From Peribacillus cavernae (GTDB lineage: Bacteria > Bacillota > Bacilli > Bacillales > DSM-1321): DNA of 32,114 bases. Of this stretch, positions 1-8,341 are shown piece after piece (the stretch's first letter is position 1; every line of letters begins with the position of its first letter). The stretch covers positions 1-32,114 of the forward strand of contig NZ_RYZZ01000032.1 of NCBI RefSeq assembly GCF_003989135.1. Direction: 5' to 3'. A program made the translations under genes and the position numbers. The notes under the pieces are model-generated. The model was not told the DNA's origin. It searched no databases and saw only the letters and a list, made by a program, of their open reading frames with translations.

Positions 1-1
1 T

Positions 2-232
2 CAGCGTTCTTTAAGTATGAAGGGCTGCCCATATAACAATGCCGTAGCTGAAGCCACGTTTAAAATCATCAAAACTGAGTTTGTTAAGGGACGACATTTT
101 GATAGTTTAGAAGATTTGACAAGAGAACTACACGACTATGTCCACTGGTTTAATTACTTGCGAATTCACGGAACACTTGGTTATGTAAGTCCGATTGATT
201 ACAAAAATGCAGACCTTAAGGAATTTGTCTAG
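2..232 (+). CDS. IS3-family transposase, C-terminal part (cut by window edge)
   Basis: The reading frame is open from base 2 and ends at TAG 230-232, so only the last 76 or so residues are present and the start lies outside the window. The segment with GCPYNNAVAEATFKIIKTEF is the end of the DDE integrase core (rve) of IS3-family OrfB proteins of the IS150 type. The Glu in NAVAEA is the last acidic catalytic residue. The following FNYLRIHGTLGYVSPIDY stretch is the usual IS3-type C-terminus. The enzyme cuts and joins IS ends. Whether the element is intact cannot be judged here. The family call is firm; the subgroup is inferred. Confidence 0.9.
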   Translation, partial: QRSLSMKGCPYNNAVAEATFKIIKTEFVKGRHFDSLEDLTRELHDYVHWFNYLRIHGTLGYVSPIDYKNADLKEFV

Positions 233-245
233 TTTAGTGTTGACA
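233..245 (+). repeat. Probable right terminal inverted repeat of the IS3-family element
   Basis: Directly after the transposase stop the sequence reads TTTAGTGTTGACA. Its complement, TGTCAACACTAAA, has the TG...CA ends and composition usual for IS150-type terminal repeats. The left end is outside the window, so the repeat cannot be paired and the target duplication cannot be checked. Confidence 0.55.
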
Positions 246-456
246 TACCATTCTTAGGCTCGCAGGGTTGTCGCCTGAATCTGGCTTTCCTGCTTCTTCT
301 CCTGGCGACCAAGGGGTTCGGAGAGTCCCGCAGCGTGAATGCTGTGTTATATGACGTACCCGACTTCTTCGAGATACTTTCACACTGCTTTTCTGTTTCA
401 ATTTTTACTTCAGTAATGTATATTTCAGTAAAGGCTTTTTATAAAACGTCACTTAC

Positions 457-909
457 TTATTTGTTACCGAGTTGTTCCGCCAAACCGATTAGAAGTCCTT
501 CGGTTCCACGAATGTAGCAGAGCCGATACGAGTCCTCGTACTGAACCACTTCGCCAACGAGCTGAGCACCATACTTAGTGAGTCTGGATACCATTTCGTC
601 AATGTCTTCAACGGTGAACATGACGCGTAGATAACCGAGGGCATTTACAGGAGCAGTCCGGTGATCTGATATAGTAGGTGGGGTGAGAAATCGCGAAAGT
701 TCAAGTCGGCTGTGGCCATCTGGGGTAACCATCATAGCAATCTCTACGCACTGAGAACCCAATCCGGTTACGCGACCAGCCCATTCACCTTCGACAGTGG
801 CTCGCCCTTCGAGGTTCAAGCCAATCTCCTCGAAGAAAGAGATTGCGTCATCAAGGGATTCTACAACGATGCCGACATTGTCCATTCTTAGTAATTTGTT
901 TTTTTCCAT
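457..909 (-). CDS. VOC (glyoxalase/bleomycin-resistance) family protein
   Basis: A 150-residue protein with two beta-alpha-beta-beta-beta modules, near residues 8-70 and 90-148, as in the vicinal oxygen chelate superfamily. The start is supported by AAGGAG about 8 bases upstream of ATG 909. The usual first metal ligand is missing: the motif DNVGIVV (residues 10-16) has Asn where many family members have His, and the second module (LRVMFTV) also lacks His. Catalysis of glyoxalase type is therefore doubtful, and a binding or other VOC role is possible. The gene is visibly richer in G+C than its flanks and sits beside an IS end, which suggests acquisition by transfer (inference). The substrate is unknown. 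Confidence 0.85.
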   Translation of the reverse strand: MEKNKLLRMDNVGIVVESLDDAISFFEEIGLNLEGRATVEGEWAGRVTGLGSQCVEIAMMVTPDGHSRLELSRFLTPPTISDHRTAPVNALGYLRVMFTVEDIDEMVSRLTKYGAQLVGEVVQYEDSYRLCYIRGTEGLLIGLAEQLGNK

Positions 910-1013
910 AGTTTTATCTCCTTATGTGTAAAAATTTATTATCTGATCATCTTCATAATTATTCTATTAAAAAGTTACAAATTCCTTCCTAACAAAAAAC
1001 ACCTTGTCACAGT

Positions 1014-1235
1014 TCATGATAACAAAGAAAAGTCACAGTATAGGAAAATGTGAAATTGGGTTTTCGAGTATTTGTTAAGAACAACACTTCGTAAACCCTC
1101 TACTATTGGAATATTTGTGAACCTTATTTCGTGAATGCCATCATGTTCAAATAGTTTCAAAAATTCGATACCGTAGTTGCTATTCGATAAAACAACTTCG
1201 ACTTCCCCACAAAATATTCCTGCCCTGTACTCCAT
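1014..1235 (-). CDS. Small hypothetical protein (weak)
   Basis: An open frame of 73 codons from ATG 1235. The peptide has ordinary composition, with segments such as GIEFLKLFEHDGIHEIRF, and could be a real small protein or the tail of a decayed gene. I see no Shine-Dalgarno site upstream of the ATG, only an A/T-rich stretch. I do not recognise a family. It lies in the same direction as the VOC gene, about 100 bases upstream of it. Confidence 0.3.
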   Translation of the reverse strand: MEYRAGIFCGEVEVVLSNSNYGIEFLKLFEHDGIHEIRFTNIPIVEGLRSVVLNKYSKTQFHIFLYCDFSLLS

Positions 1236-1368
1236 TAAATGGCGCTTATATATAGTAAAGTGACTATAGGAGCACCGTCTGCATAAATAAGTAAGCGTTT
1301 TCCTTGAGGTTGCCTGACAAGAGTTATATGCTTAAATTGCCAGAAAAAACAAATAGGTAAAAGGAGAA

Positions 1369-1431
1369 ATGACGACAAACCGAAGACAAACACTCGCTAT
1401 GTCATTCTACGATACTTATGTTTTGTCCTAA
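1369..1431 (+). CDS. Possible 20-residue small ORF with strong Shine-Dalgarno
   Basis: AAAAGGAG lies only 2-3 bases before ATG 1369, and the frame runs 20 codons (MTTNRRQTLAMS...VLS) to TAA 1429-1431. Six bases later comes an 8-bp hairpin. The ribosome site, short ORF and hairpin resemble a leader peptide or small-protein unit, but there is no gene downstream on this strand. The SD spacing is short. It may also be the start of a lost gene. Confidence 0.25.
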   Translation: MTTNRRQTLAMSFYDTYVLS

Positions 1432-1436
1432 ATCTT

Positions 1437-1460
1437 GGGCAGTCTTTTGGACTGCCCTTT
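1437..1460 (+). terminator. Hairpin, weak intrinsic terminator
   Basis: GGGCAGTC (1437-1444) pairs perfectly with GACTGCCC (1450-1457) around a TTTTG loop. Only three T follow, so termination would be weak. It closes the small ORF at 1369-1431. Confidence 0.45.
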
Positions 1461-1497
1461 GGTCACAAAAATGTTTACTTGATTTTAACACCATTAA

Positions 1498-1528
1498 ATT
1501 AAAAAAAGCTGATCACATTTGTGATCAG
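1498..1528 (-). terminator. Intrinsic terminator of the 1538-1876 gene
   Basis: A perfect 9-bp stem, CTGATCACA (1509-1517) with TGTGATCAG (1520-1528). Read on the minus strand it is followed by AGC and seven T. It lies 10 bases past the stop of the membrane-protein gene. Confidence 0.85.
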
Positions 1529-1537
1529 TCATTGCTA

Positions 1538-1876
1538 TTAAGCACCAAAATTTTGTTCTAAAGTTGTAGCAGGGGAAGTAATTCCTTTTGATTGCAATTC
1601 AGCTTGTGTTTTTTCATCTGCCGGGCGGTATCCTTTTTCCAGCAAATCTTTAACGTAAATTTTGTTATAGACGAAAGAAAATATAATACCAGGAATCCAT
1701 GCGCCAAATCCTAAAGTGAAAACACCGGCAAGTGCGGCAATAACAAACATAATAGTTGCCCATTTCAAATCTCCTCTGAAAAGAGCCGGAAAGAAGCCGA
1801 AGAAGAATGTAGTCCAGCTAAAACCCAGCTTTACATCCTTCGATACACCTGCTTCGTTTCTTAATTGTACATGCAT
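1538..1876 (-). CDS. Small membrane protein, DUF2628-like
   Basis: 112 residues. ATG 1876 has AAGGAGG 8 bases upstream, so the start is secure. The protein has two to three hydrophobic segments (about residues 22-34, 40-58 and 60-72). The GFSWTTFFFGFFPALFRGD pattern is typical of short DUF2628-type membrane proteins that carry a conserved aromatic/Phe-rich first helix and a charged cytoplasmic tail (KGYRPADEKTQAEL). The function of the family is unknown. The gene stands alone and ends at a strong terminator. The family name is inferred from the pattern. Confidence 0.8.
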   Translation of the reverse strand: MHVQLRNEAGVSKDVKLGFSWTTFFFGFFPALFRGDLKWATIMFVIAALAGVFTLGFGAWIPGIIFSFVYNKIYVKDLLEKGYRPADEKTQAELQSKGITSPATTLEQNFGA

Positions 1877-1986
1877 TTAATATACCTCCTTGTGACCTAT
1901 GTATAATTACTTGCTTATTATACAATAAATCCCAAAGAAAGGTATCTATTTTCCGAATAAATTCTATCTATTTCGAAAATATTCTA

Positions 1987-2115
<129 letters not shown>

Positions 2116-2190
2116 TCACTACTCTGATAAACTAGCTTATATTTTGTCTACCTACCTCAGCAGCGAAATCCACTTTACCATCAAATTAGC

Positions 2191-5100
2191 CTACTTAAGC
2201 CGGATCGTCGGCAGTTGGACTGGGCTGTTGTTCTTCCAGTCTAGGACTTCTTCCTGGGTTTTGCCTTCAGGTACCGTCGTATCAATGATATGGGAATGCA
2301 CACCGGTGCTCGACCCGCCACCAAAGTTCCATTCTTCTACCTTCTCCAACACGTGGCGAACGCCTCCGTTGTTTTCACCTGCTGCGACAAATGTGAATCC
2401 CCAGCCTGGTTGAGGTTCCCCGCCTAAGGCTTTTATTGGAACAGTCAGGACCAATGTATCTGTATCATTGTTTGCCTTCACATTGATGCTTGATGCAGGC
2501 TGATTATCGTAAGTATCATAAACTCCTGTGTCACCGTGCCAATTTCCTGTTACTCTGATTCGTTTCTCCCAGGCGGCATCAGAGGTAAACCGGGCGTTTA
2601 AATCTTTCGTCCAAGTGTTGCCGGAGTTTTCTTTTCCATCCTGGTCGATATAGATATCAACTAATTGTTTGGATAAACCAGATGGGCCGCCCCATGGGTT
2701 ATCGAGATTTCCAAATTGAATTTCAAAATAAACATTCTCGCTATCTTTGGAGGCACGAATCTTTTTGATGTCAAAATCACCCTCTTTAAAGACCGGATTT
2801 GTTGGATAAACGTATGACCCCGGACCGTAATCATCTCCAACAGAATCTTCCATTTCAAAAAATGCTGGCAATTGATATGTGATTGACAGTCTCGATGCAG
2901 AGACGGAACGCCGGTTATCATAGGAAACAACATCGATCACATTTTCCCCAAGCCCGCTAAGTTCAACATCAGCTGTAAATTCACCATTTTGATCAGTCGT
3001 GACAACAACTTTTTCTTTTCCACCGGATAATACAACAGTTGTATTCGGGTTGCTTTTTCCAACAATGGTCACCTTTGAGTCATTGACAACCGTGCCATTT
3101 ACCGGTGATACGATGTTCACTTCAGGCCCTGCACCCGGCCGATTTACAATATACCGATCGGCAACGTCCTTTGGCGTTTCAACGTTTTTCCCTTGCTTAA
3201 TATTTTCAGCAAGCCTTACATATTGGGCCATCGACCAGGCAAGAGGCGTTGCAGATCCTGTACCCTCTCCGGGGACAAGGTTGCGGTCGGCGACAGGGTC
3301 TCCATCCCAGATTTGTTCTGGAATCATAAACCCGTCGTTTGCCGTTCCTTCTATGGTTTTTAATAAGTTCTTAGAGCCGTAAACGTTTGTTGGTTTATTC
3401 TTCTGGCCCGTTAATCCCAGGGCGATTTCATACTGGGCACGTTCACCTGACAGGAAAGGCCACGGACGGCCGATTCCTGTGCCATCATATGGTTTGGCAT
3501 CAGCTTTTTCGCCATATCCATCATGATTATACCTATACCATGTTGGACCATGTGGGGAATCAAACTTAATTACCTTATCTATCACATCTAATGATTGGAC
3601 AATCAATGGATCATCAGCCTGTCGAATCCCGAGCCTTACCAGTTCCAGGAAACCGGCATCCACAATTTGGTTTTCCGGATAGGTTCCACCGCCGTTATTG
3701 ATACTTAACATGCTGCCATCATCGGGATTGGTATTATCATTGATTCGAATATAGTACGGCTGTTTACCGTCCGTCAGCGGGGCTTTATGGGTTACGAGCC
3801 AGTCTTCCAATTTCTTTTCCCACTCATCCGCTTTTGCAAAATAAACCGCAGCGGATCCATAGTCTTCGTGTTCTCTGGAAATCGTTCCTGCCAGTACCAG
3901 TGCTGCAATTTCTGTCGCTATCGTCGACGGGGAATATCCACCCTCTTCTTCCCAGCGTTCCTGAGGGGTGAATGGTCCATTTTTGACGATAAAATCTGTG
4001 GCAGGCTTAATCAATGAATCAAATCGGGCTTTGTTTGTCTCGCCGATCTGGTGGGCAAGAATAATCGGATATGCTACCTCATCTAGCTGTAGCCCTTTCC
4101 AATAAGGTGTGCCATCAATCCAGGAGTTTTGCGGAAAGGAACCGTCCGGATATTGCTGGATGTGATCAAGATAGTCAAGTGCCCGTTTCGCCGTTTCTAT
4201 GTCACCGATTGCGGCTAAAGAGGACGCTACTTCATAAAGATCCCTGGACCAAACGAGATGATATCCGCCAACTCCACCTTGATCCGCATTGACTGCATCC
4301 CCCCATGGAACCGTAAGAGAAGCAATCATGGCTCCTGGATGAAGCTTATCTTCGTGAGCTTTTAGCATCATCGTTGCCGCATTAAATTGAGTTCCATCCC
4401 CTATTGTTGGTTTGCTTAACGACTTGATGTACTCTTTCCAGCCTATCACATATTTTGCTTCTATAAATGAAAACGGGTAGCGAAGGGAACGCTTGGCCGA
4501 TTCAATCGAACCAACCTCAGTATCACCAAAGCCGATGGATACAGTGAATTTCGCCTTTTTCGTTCTGCCTTTGCCTAAATCCAGTTCGGCAATCTGTGCC
4601 ACATTTCCCTCTTCAGCTGAGTTAAAAAAGGATTCCAGCTTGAAATTTTTCTTTAATTCTTCGATCCCATCGCTTTTTCCAGCATACCCTGAAGAGGCCT
4701 TTACAAACGGGACTGACGCTGTAACAGCAAGTGCAGTATCCAGTTCGCTAGCCACTAAATAACTGGAATGACCGTCCTTCACAACCTTTGCGGTATCGCC
4801 CATTCCGCTATTATTAAGACTCGGGTTTGAATAAATCAAGAGTTGATAATCACTCACTTTTCCCTTCAATGCATAAAAAGTGACCTCTGATAGGACGGAA
4901 TGGTGATCCGGATCTGTAATATATGTTTTTTCGATTCTGTATTTGCCTTCTTTATCTGTGTTAATCTGTTTATACACCGGAGCGTCCTTATGGATAAGCC
5001 GAATTTCGTGAGTGGTGTCTTCTTTTTCGAAATCAGTAAATGTTTTGCCATCGGTTACGATCAACTGCATTTCCTGCAGGTTGGCGCGGGTAACATCCGG

Positions 5101-5379
5101 GTAATAGACCTCCGACAATATTCCATTCGTCAACGTGTACCAAACATTCGATTTGCTTGCTCCGTTTCTAGGATTATAAAACGCTGTGCCGATTCCGTTT
5201 TTCGCACCAGTTGTCCATGCAGAGGAAACTCCTGGTTTTCCCGGAGCATCTTCCAACGCTTGGGCATGTACATTTTGGGGCAGTGTTGGAGTTAACGCGC
5301 ATACGGATACCATTGTTCCAGCAAGAATTGTTGAAGCCTGCTTTTTCAAACGCTTCGAAACTTTCTTTTTCTTAACCAT
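2191..5379 (-). CDS. Secreted GH15 glucodextranase / glucan 1,4-alpha-glucosidase, multidomain
   Basis: 1062 residues. ATG 5379 is preceded by AAGGGGG. The signal peptide is about residues 1-40 (KKKK...hydrophobic core...VHAQA), so the enzyme is exported. Domain order matches Arthrobacter glucodextranase (about 1050 residues). There is an N-terminal beta-sandwich domain (about 50-320) and a GH15 (alpha/alpha)6 barrel (about 325-735). These are followed by a Big-like domain B (about 752-835) and a C-terminal glucodextranase-C type beta domain (about 838-1045). The catalytic region shows RWEEEGGYSP at 475-484, with the general acid probably Glu478, and WPFLSGERAQYE at 640-651, with the general base probably Glu646. 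WSRDLYE at 377-383 is a substrate-site motif. It releases glucose from non-reducing ends of alpha-1,6 or alpha-1,4 glucans; the linkage preference cannot be told from sequence. It is a single gene with its own promoter and a cre site. No LPXTG anchor is seen. Confidence 0.93.
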   Translation of the reverse strand: MVKKKKVSKRLKKQASTILAGTMVSVCALTPTLPQNVHAQALEDAPGKPGVSSAWTTGAKNGIGTAFYNPRNGASKSNVWYTLTNGILSEVYYPDVTRANLQEMQLIVTDGKTFTDFEKEDTTHEIRLIHKDAPVYKQINTDKEGKYRIEKTYITDPDHHSVLSEVTFYALKGKVSDYQLLIYSNPSLNNSGMGDTAKVVKDGHSSYLVASELDTALAVTASVPFVKASSGYAGKSDGIEELKKNFKLESFFNSAEEGNVAQIAELDLGKGRTKKAKFTVSIGFGDTEVGSIESAKRSLRYPFSFIEAKYVIGWKEYIKSLSKPTIGDGTQFNAATMMLKAHEDKLHPGAMIASLTVPWGDAVNADQGGVGGYHLVWSRDLYEVASSLAAIGDIETAKRALDYLDHIQQYPDGSFPQNSWIDGTPYWKGLQLDEVAYPIILAHQIGETNKARFDSLIKPATDFIVKNGPFTPQERWEEEGGYSPSTIATEIAALVLAGTISREHEDYGSAAVYFAKADEWEKKLEDWLVTHKAPLTDGKQPYYIRINDNTNPDDGSMLSINNGGGTYPENQIVDAGFLELVRLGIRQADDPLIVQSLDVIDKVIKFDSPHGPTWYRYNHDGYGEKADAKPYDGTGIGRPWPFLSGERAQYEIALGLTGQKNKPTNVYGSKNLLKTIEGTANDGFMIPEQIWDGDPVADRNLVPGEGTGSATPLAWSMAQYVRLAENIKQGKNVETPKDVADRYIVNRPGAGPEVNIVSPVNGTVVNDSKVTIVGKSNPNTTVVLSGGKEKVVVTTDQNGEFTADVELSGLGENVIDVVSYDNRRSVSASRLSITYQLPAFFEMEDSVGDDYGPGSYVYPTNPVFKEGDFDIKKIRASKDSENVYFEIQFGNLDNPWGGPSGLSKQLVDIYIDQDGKENSGNTWTKDLNARFTSDAAWEKRIRVTGNWHGDTGVYDTYDNQPASSINVKANNDTDTLVLTVPIKALGGEPQPGWGFTFVAAGENNGGVRHVLEKVEEWNFGGGSSTGVHSHIIDTTVPEGKTQEEVLDWKNNSPVQLPTIRLK

Positions 5380-5412
5380 GGCGTCCCCCTTAAAACTATT
5401 AATAGATTTTAA

Positions 5413-5426
5413 AGTAACCGCTTACA
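5413..5426 (-). promoter_or_regulatory. Candidate cre (CcpA) site of the glucodextranase gene
   Basis: The minus strand reads TGTAAGCGGTTACT. It matches 13 of 14 positions of the Bacillus cre consensus TGWAARCGYTWNCW. It lies about 11-24 bases downstream of the predicted transcription start, a position used for roadblock repression by CcpA. This fits carbon catabolite repression of a secreted glucosidase. Confidence 0.75.
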
Positions 5427-5443
5427 TTTACTGGTTTAACTTA

Positions 5444-5472
5444 ATCTTAGTATGTAAACATTTTCCTTACAA
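5444..5472 (-). promoter_or_regulatory. Sigma-A promoter of the glucodextranase gene
   Basis: On the minus strand TTGTAA (5472-5467) and TAAGAT (5449-5444) are 17 bases apart. The predicted start is near 5437, giving a leader of about 58 bases. Confidence 0.7.
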
Positions 5473-5766
5473 GCGATTTACTGAAATTTATAATTTTGAA
5501 TCTATTTACCTATTTTTAGAGGAATTGGTGTTAGCGGCCCTTTTCTTGGAGCTGAAACATTGGGCCAATCCTTTCCCCTATGGTAAGGGAAATCGGTTCA
5601 TGCTGGACTGTGGACGTGATTATCTGTCATGAATCCAAGCAGGAAGCGGATATGGATTGGACACATTTTAAGAAAAAAAAGCACAATCTTGCGTGGATGT
5701 GAATGGTATACTTTTAGCCAGCGCGGCTTGATTGCTGACCCTAGCAGAGCATTTCTATTCAATTAC
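5473..5766. other. Non-coding stretch upstream of the glucodextranase gene
   Basis: No supported gene. Short open frames occur on the plus strand around 5520-5720, but they lack ribosome sites, shift frame and match nothing I recognise. The base composition around 5530-5660 is richer in G+C than true intergenic DNA here, so decayed coding sequence is possible. Confidence 0.4.
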
Positions 5767-5817
5767 AAAAAACCACCGGCTACTTGGCTATGGCCATTCT
5801 AGCACCAAGGCTAGCCG
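5767..5817 (-). terminator. Intrinsic terminator of the glutathione peroxidase gene
   Basis: On the minus strand CGGCTA plus CTTGG pairs with CCAAG plus TAGCCG (outer arms 5812-5817 and 5777-5782), with a small bulge. GTGG and six T follow. It lies about 30 bases past the stop of the gene. Confidence 0.7.
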
Positions 5818-5844
5818 AGGGCACTTACCATATTATTTTTCAAC

Positions 5845-6369
5845 TTACTTGAACAATAATTTTTCAATATCCCCTACAATTTCTTCAGGTTTAGTAGTTG
5901 GAGCAAAACGTTTTACAACATTCCCATCTTGATCAATTAAAAACTTCGTGAAGTTCCACTTAATGCTTGAGTCTTCCACATTTGAATCTTGGTTTAGTGG
6001 GCTGTTTTCATCTAAATCTGCATCTACTGGAGCTTGCTCACGTAAGTATTGATATAAAGGGTGTGCATTCTCACCATTCACCTCTATTTTTTGGAAGAGA
6101 GGAAATGTTACATTATAATTTACTGAGCAAAAGGAGCTTATTTCTTCATCAGTTCCTGGCTCTTGCCCTCCAAATTGATTGCAAGGAAAGCCTAATACGG
6201 TAAATCCTTTTTCATTGTATGTTTCAAATAATTTTTCGATTCCTTCATATTGAGGAGTTAATCCACATTTACTTGCAGTGTTTACAAGTAACATCACTTT
6301 ACCCTTGTATTTCTCCAGGCTAATTTCTTCCCCATTTGATAAATTTGCATGAAATGAGTGTACTGACAT
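5845..6369 (-). CDS. Glutathione peroxidase family (thioredoxin-type 2-Cys peroxidase)
   Basis: 174 residues, slightly longer than the usual 158-165. ATG 6369 has GGGGAG upstream. The catalytic set is complete: Cys35 in NTASKCGLTPQY, Gln69 in GFPCNQFGGQEPG, and Trp138-Asn139 in KWNFTKFLID. A second cysteine, Cys81 in SSFCSVNYNVTFP, sits where the resolving Cys of non-selenium, thioredoxin-dependent GPx proteins is found. The enzyme therefore probably reduces hydroperoxides with thioredoxin in the cytoplasm. It is homologous to B. subtilis BsaA. An extra acidic loop (about residues 115-133, PVDADLDENSPLNQDSNVED) explains the added length. It is monocistronic with its own terminator. Confidence 0.93.
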   Translation of the reverse strand: MSVHSFHANLSNGEEISLEKYKGKVMLLVNTASKCGLTPQYEGIEKLFETYNEKGFTVLGFPCNQFGGQEPGTDEEISSFCSVNYNVTFPLFQKIEVNGENAHPLYQYLREQAPVDADLDENSPLNQDSNVEDSSIKWNFTKFLIDQDGNVVKRFAPTTKPEEIVGDIEKLLFK

Positions 6370-6572
6370 ATTTTTCTCCCCTTCATGAATCGATTCGGTT
6401 TCTACAGATTGGCAAGGAAACCTATCCGCTCATTTTATAATAAATGATTTTTTTATTCCATTAAACATTCCTCTAGTTACTTTACACATTGGTTCAGATG
6501 TTTATTTCTTTCAAAAATACCTGATCCCGAGTATAACATGAACAAGTTGATGACAACAATTGTACGATCCTT

Positions 6573-7178
6573 CTAATATGCCAACCGATAAATTAAAAAT
6601 TTCTCATATGGATTATGTTCATAGTCTGACAGCTTGACTTCCTCTTTCAATTCAAAAGAGGTTTGGTTTTCCAAAAAATAGAGATAATCCTCTGATGCAT
6701 AATATAAAATCAGCTCGATTTCCCTTTTGAATTTTTCAACAGAAAGCAATATATTGTTAATGACCTTCATAAAAATTTGTATAGAAAACGGATTGAAGAA
6801 ATAAAAACGATTGTCTAATGGATCGATCTGATACTCTTGTGCCAAACAACAGTGGAAATAAATGTTATCTATCGATTTTTTAGTCATCTTCAAATAACGA
6901 TTTCGATTTTCAACCGATTCTTGATAAAATTCTTCGTTCATTTCGATCCCGACAACGGTTGCATGAAAGAAGTGATGGATATAGAAGTTTAATCTCCCTT
7001 TTCCGCACCCAAAGTCTACAACACGATCACTGCTTTTCAATTGATAGTGATCGAATAATCTTTCTAATGCACAATATGGCGTCGGCTCATAATGATGATA
7101 ATGCATAGACTGATTGAATCCCATTTGGTATCCTACTGTTATAATATTCAGCAAAGCATCATAATTTTGTTCTTCCAT
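6573..7178 (-). CDS. Class I SAM-dependent methyltransferase, small
   Basis: 201 residues. ATG 7178 has a GAGGAG site about 9 bases upstream. Motif I is VVDFGCGKGR (residues 53-62), and the acidic residue ending strand beta-2 is Glu79 in VVGIEMNEEF. FYFFNPFSIQIF (about 125-136) occupies the motif IV position, with NPF in place of the common DPP/NPP. These are the marks of a Rossmann-fold methyltransferase. The substrate is not evident. The N-terminus is rich in His, Tyr and Gln. It stands alone about 200 bases upstream of the peroxidase gene in the same direction, with no clear terminator between. Confidence 0.85.
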   Translation of the reverse strand: MEEQNYDALLNIITVGYQMGFNQSMHYHHYEPTPYCALERLFDHYQLKSSDRVVDFGCGKGRLNFYIHHFFHATVVGIEMNEEFYQESVENRNRYLKMTKKSIDNIYFHCCLAQEYQIDPLDNRFYFFNPFSIQIFMKVINNILLSVEKFKREIELILYYASEDYLYFLENQTSFELKEEVKLSDYEHNPYEKFLIYRLAY

Positions 7179-7453
7179 CGATTCGCTCCTCGGTATAAAA
7201 CTTTATCTTTAATCATACAGATTTTTAAAATGTATTCCATTCGAATACAAAGAATAAAACACTCAGAATTTCGCATGCCTTTTATATGCATCTACTATCG
7301 GCTGCGCAGTTATTACAGCTGTTATAGTTGTAACTAAGAAAAATGTCAAGTTGAGTAGCATCCCTCTATTCTGGAATCGCACCTGGTTTTGGCGTATATA
7401 CCAGTCTTAGGGGCCCTTTACTGCCTCATTGGAAAGCAGTTCTTCAACGGTAA
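7179..7453. other. Intergenic DNA, no supported gene
   Basis: No supported gene. It contains the presumed promoter region of the methyltransferase gene. A short minus-strand open stretch near 7360-7420 reads LVYTPKPGAIPE and might be a coding remnant, but I cannot place it in a family. Confidence 0.35.
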
Positions 7454-7834
7454 ATTGAAGGAAGAGTAATCATATATAATCTATTTAACTATCGATGGGG
7501 AAGATCCAAAGAAGCAATCCAAAAATATTCAAACCTTATTAAGCAAACAAAATATACAATTCTTTTGCATTCACCTATCCCTGATTTAGAGCCTTTTCCT
7601 TGGACTTGGATTGCATGGTCAGTTGAAAATGGTGCGATTCTCCATAAACGGAAACAAGAAATTCTTCAAAAAGTCGGAGAGAAAAAGAAATTTGCCTTAT
7701 ACTCTCGGCAAAAACAACATGAAAAAAGAAAAGAACTCTTCTGTTATCACCCCAACCCTCAACGAAAGCAGGACAAGGAATGGGTGCATGATGAAATCAG
7801 AAGGGAATTTAACAAATACTATAGTTATTCTTGA
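7454..7834 (+). pseudogene. Orphan open frame, probably a 5'-truncated gene of unknown family
   Basis: The frame is open from 7454 (after TAA 7451-7453) to TGA 7832-7834, about 126 codons. It reads as plausible protein: YNLFNYRWGRSKEAIQKYS, then LLHSPIPDLEPFPWTWIAW, then a very Lys/Arg-rich tail. No ATG, GTG or TTG with a ribosome site is found in the first third; the first TTG is at 7565. A lost N-terminus is likely. I do not recognise the family. A second frame over 7611-7880 is its shadow. Confidence 0.35.
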
Positions 7835-7937
7835 ATTGTCCTCTAAAGAATTTGACTGTTCTCTGTCACAACGATTTTAATAAAATATATCAATTTAGTC
7901 TAAGGTGCTTATTTTAAAGTTTTTTATTTCAAAAAAT

Positions 7938-7983
7938 AAAGCAGCAGGAATCCTTCAGTTTTTTGAAGGATTCCTGCTGCTTT
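7938..7983. terminator. Perfect 20-bp hairpin, bidirectional terminator
   Basis: Arms 7938-7957 and 7964-7983 are perfectly complementary around a GTTTTT loop. Read on the minus strand the stem is followed by ATTTTTTG, a good terminator for the decayed minus-strand gene at 7984-8250. On the plus strand the T tract is just TTT, within the stem. Confidence 0.75.
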
Positions 7984-8250
7984 ACCTTAGTGTCTTTAAT
8001 GCACCGCTCCATGTAATAACCTGATCAACAAGCATCGATTTTACTGAGTCTTGATAATTTGTTGAGGAATTTTTACATTAGCGTCACCCAAGAGGCCGTG
8101 GAGCACCATCTTGATATTCCGGCTCCCGATAATATGCACTTCATTTACATTCGCCTTCGTGATCGCCCGATACCAGGTAGTTGGACATTTGCAACTCAAA
8201 CTCAAACAATTTAATAATTTAAAAAGTAAACCAGAAATACTTTCGTACAC
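7984..8250 (-). pseudogene. Decayed coding remnant of unknown family
   Basis: Two minus-strand frames look coding in succession. One carries ANVNEVHIIGSRNIKMVLHG and GLLGDANVKIPQQIIKTQ, ending at 8041. A shifted frame then carries SVKSMLVDQVITWSGALKTL and ends at the TAA just before the hairpin at 7983. The retained terminator at the end of the second frame supports a former gene. The 5' part has no ribosome site. I cannot name the family. Confidence 0.35.
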
Positions 8251-8277
8251 ATTCGCGGTAAAGCATTAAAAAACTTG

Positions 8278-8306
8278 TTGATTGTTATAAGAATATTCTC
8301 TATAAT
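8278..8306 (+). promoter_or_regulatory. Sigma-A promoter of the PfoR-like gene, with palindrome
   Basis: TTGATT (8278-8283) and TATAAT (8301-8306) are 17 bases apart. The spacer holds the 10-bp palindrome AGAATATTCT (8290-8299), a candidate operator. Confidence 0.75.
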
Positions 8307-8341
8307 TATCTCCATTATCAACTAGATGGGAGATTAGCAGA

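Noticed and set aside
246..456. G+C-richer segment between the IS end and the VOC gene
   Set aside because: Short open frames on both strands and a 6-bp GTCGCC/GGCGAC repeat were seen, but none has a start signal or a recognisable family.
5186..5632. 148-codon plus-strand frame
   Set aside because: It is antisense to the secretion signal of the glucodextranase and runs through its promoter and cre site; no ribosome site.
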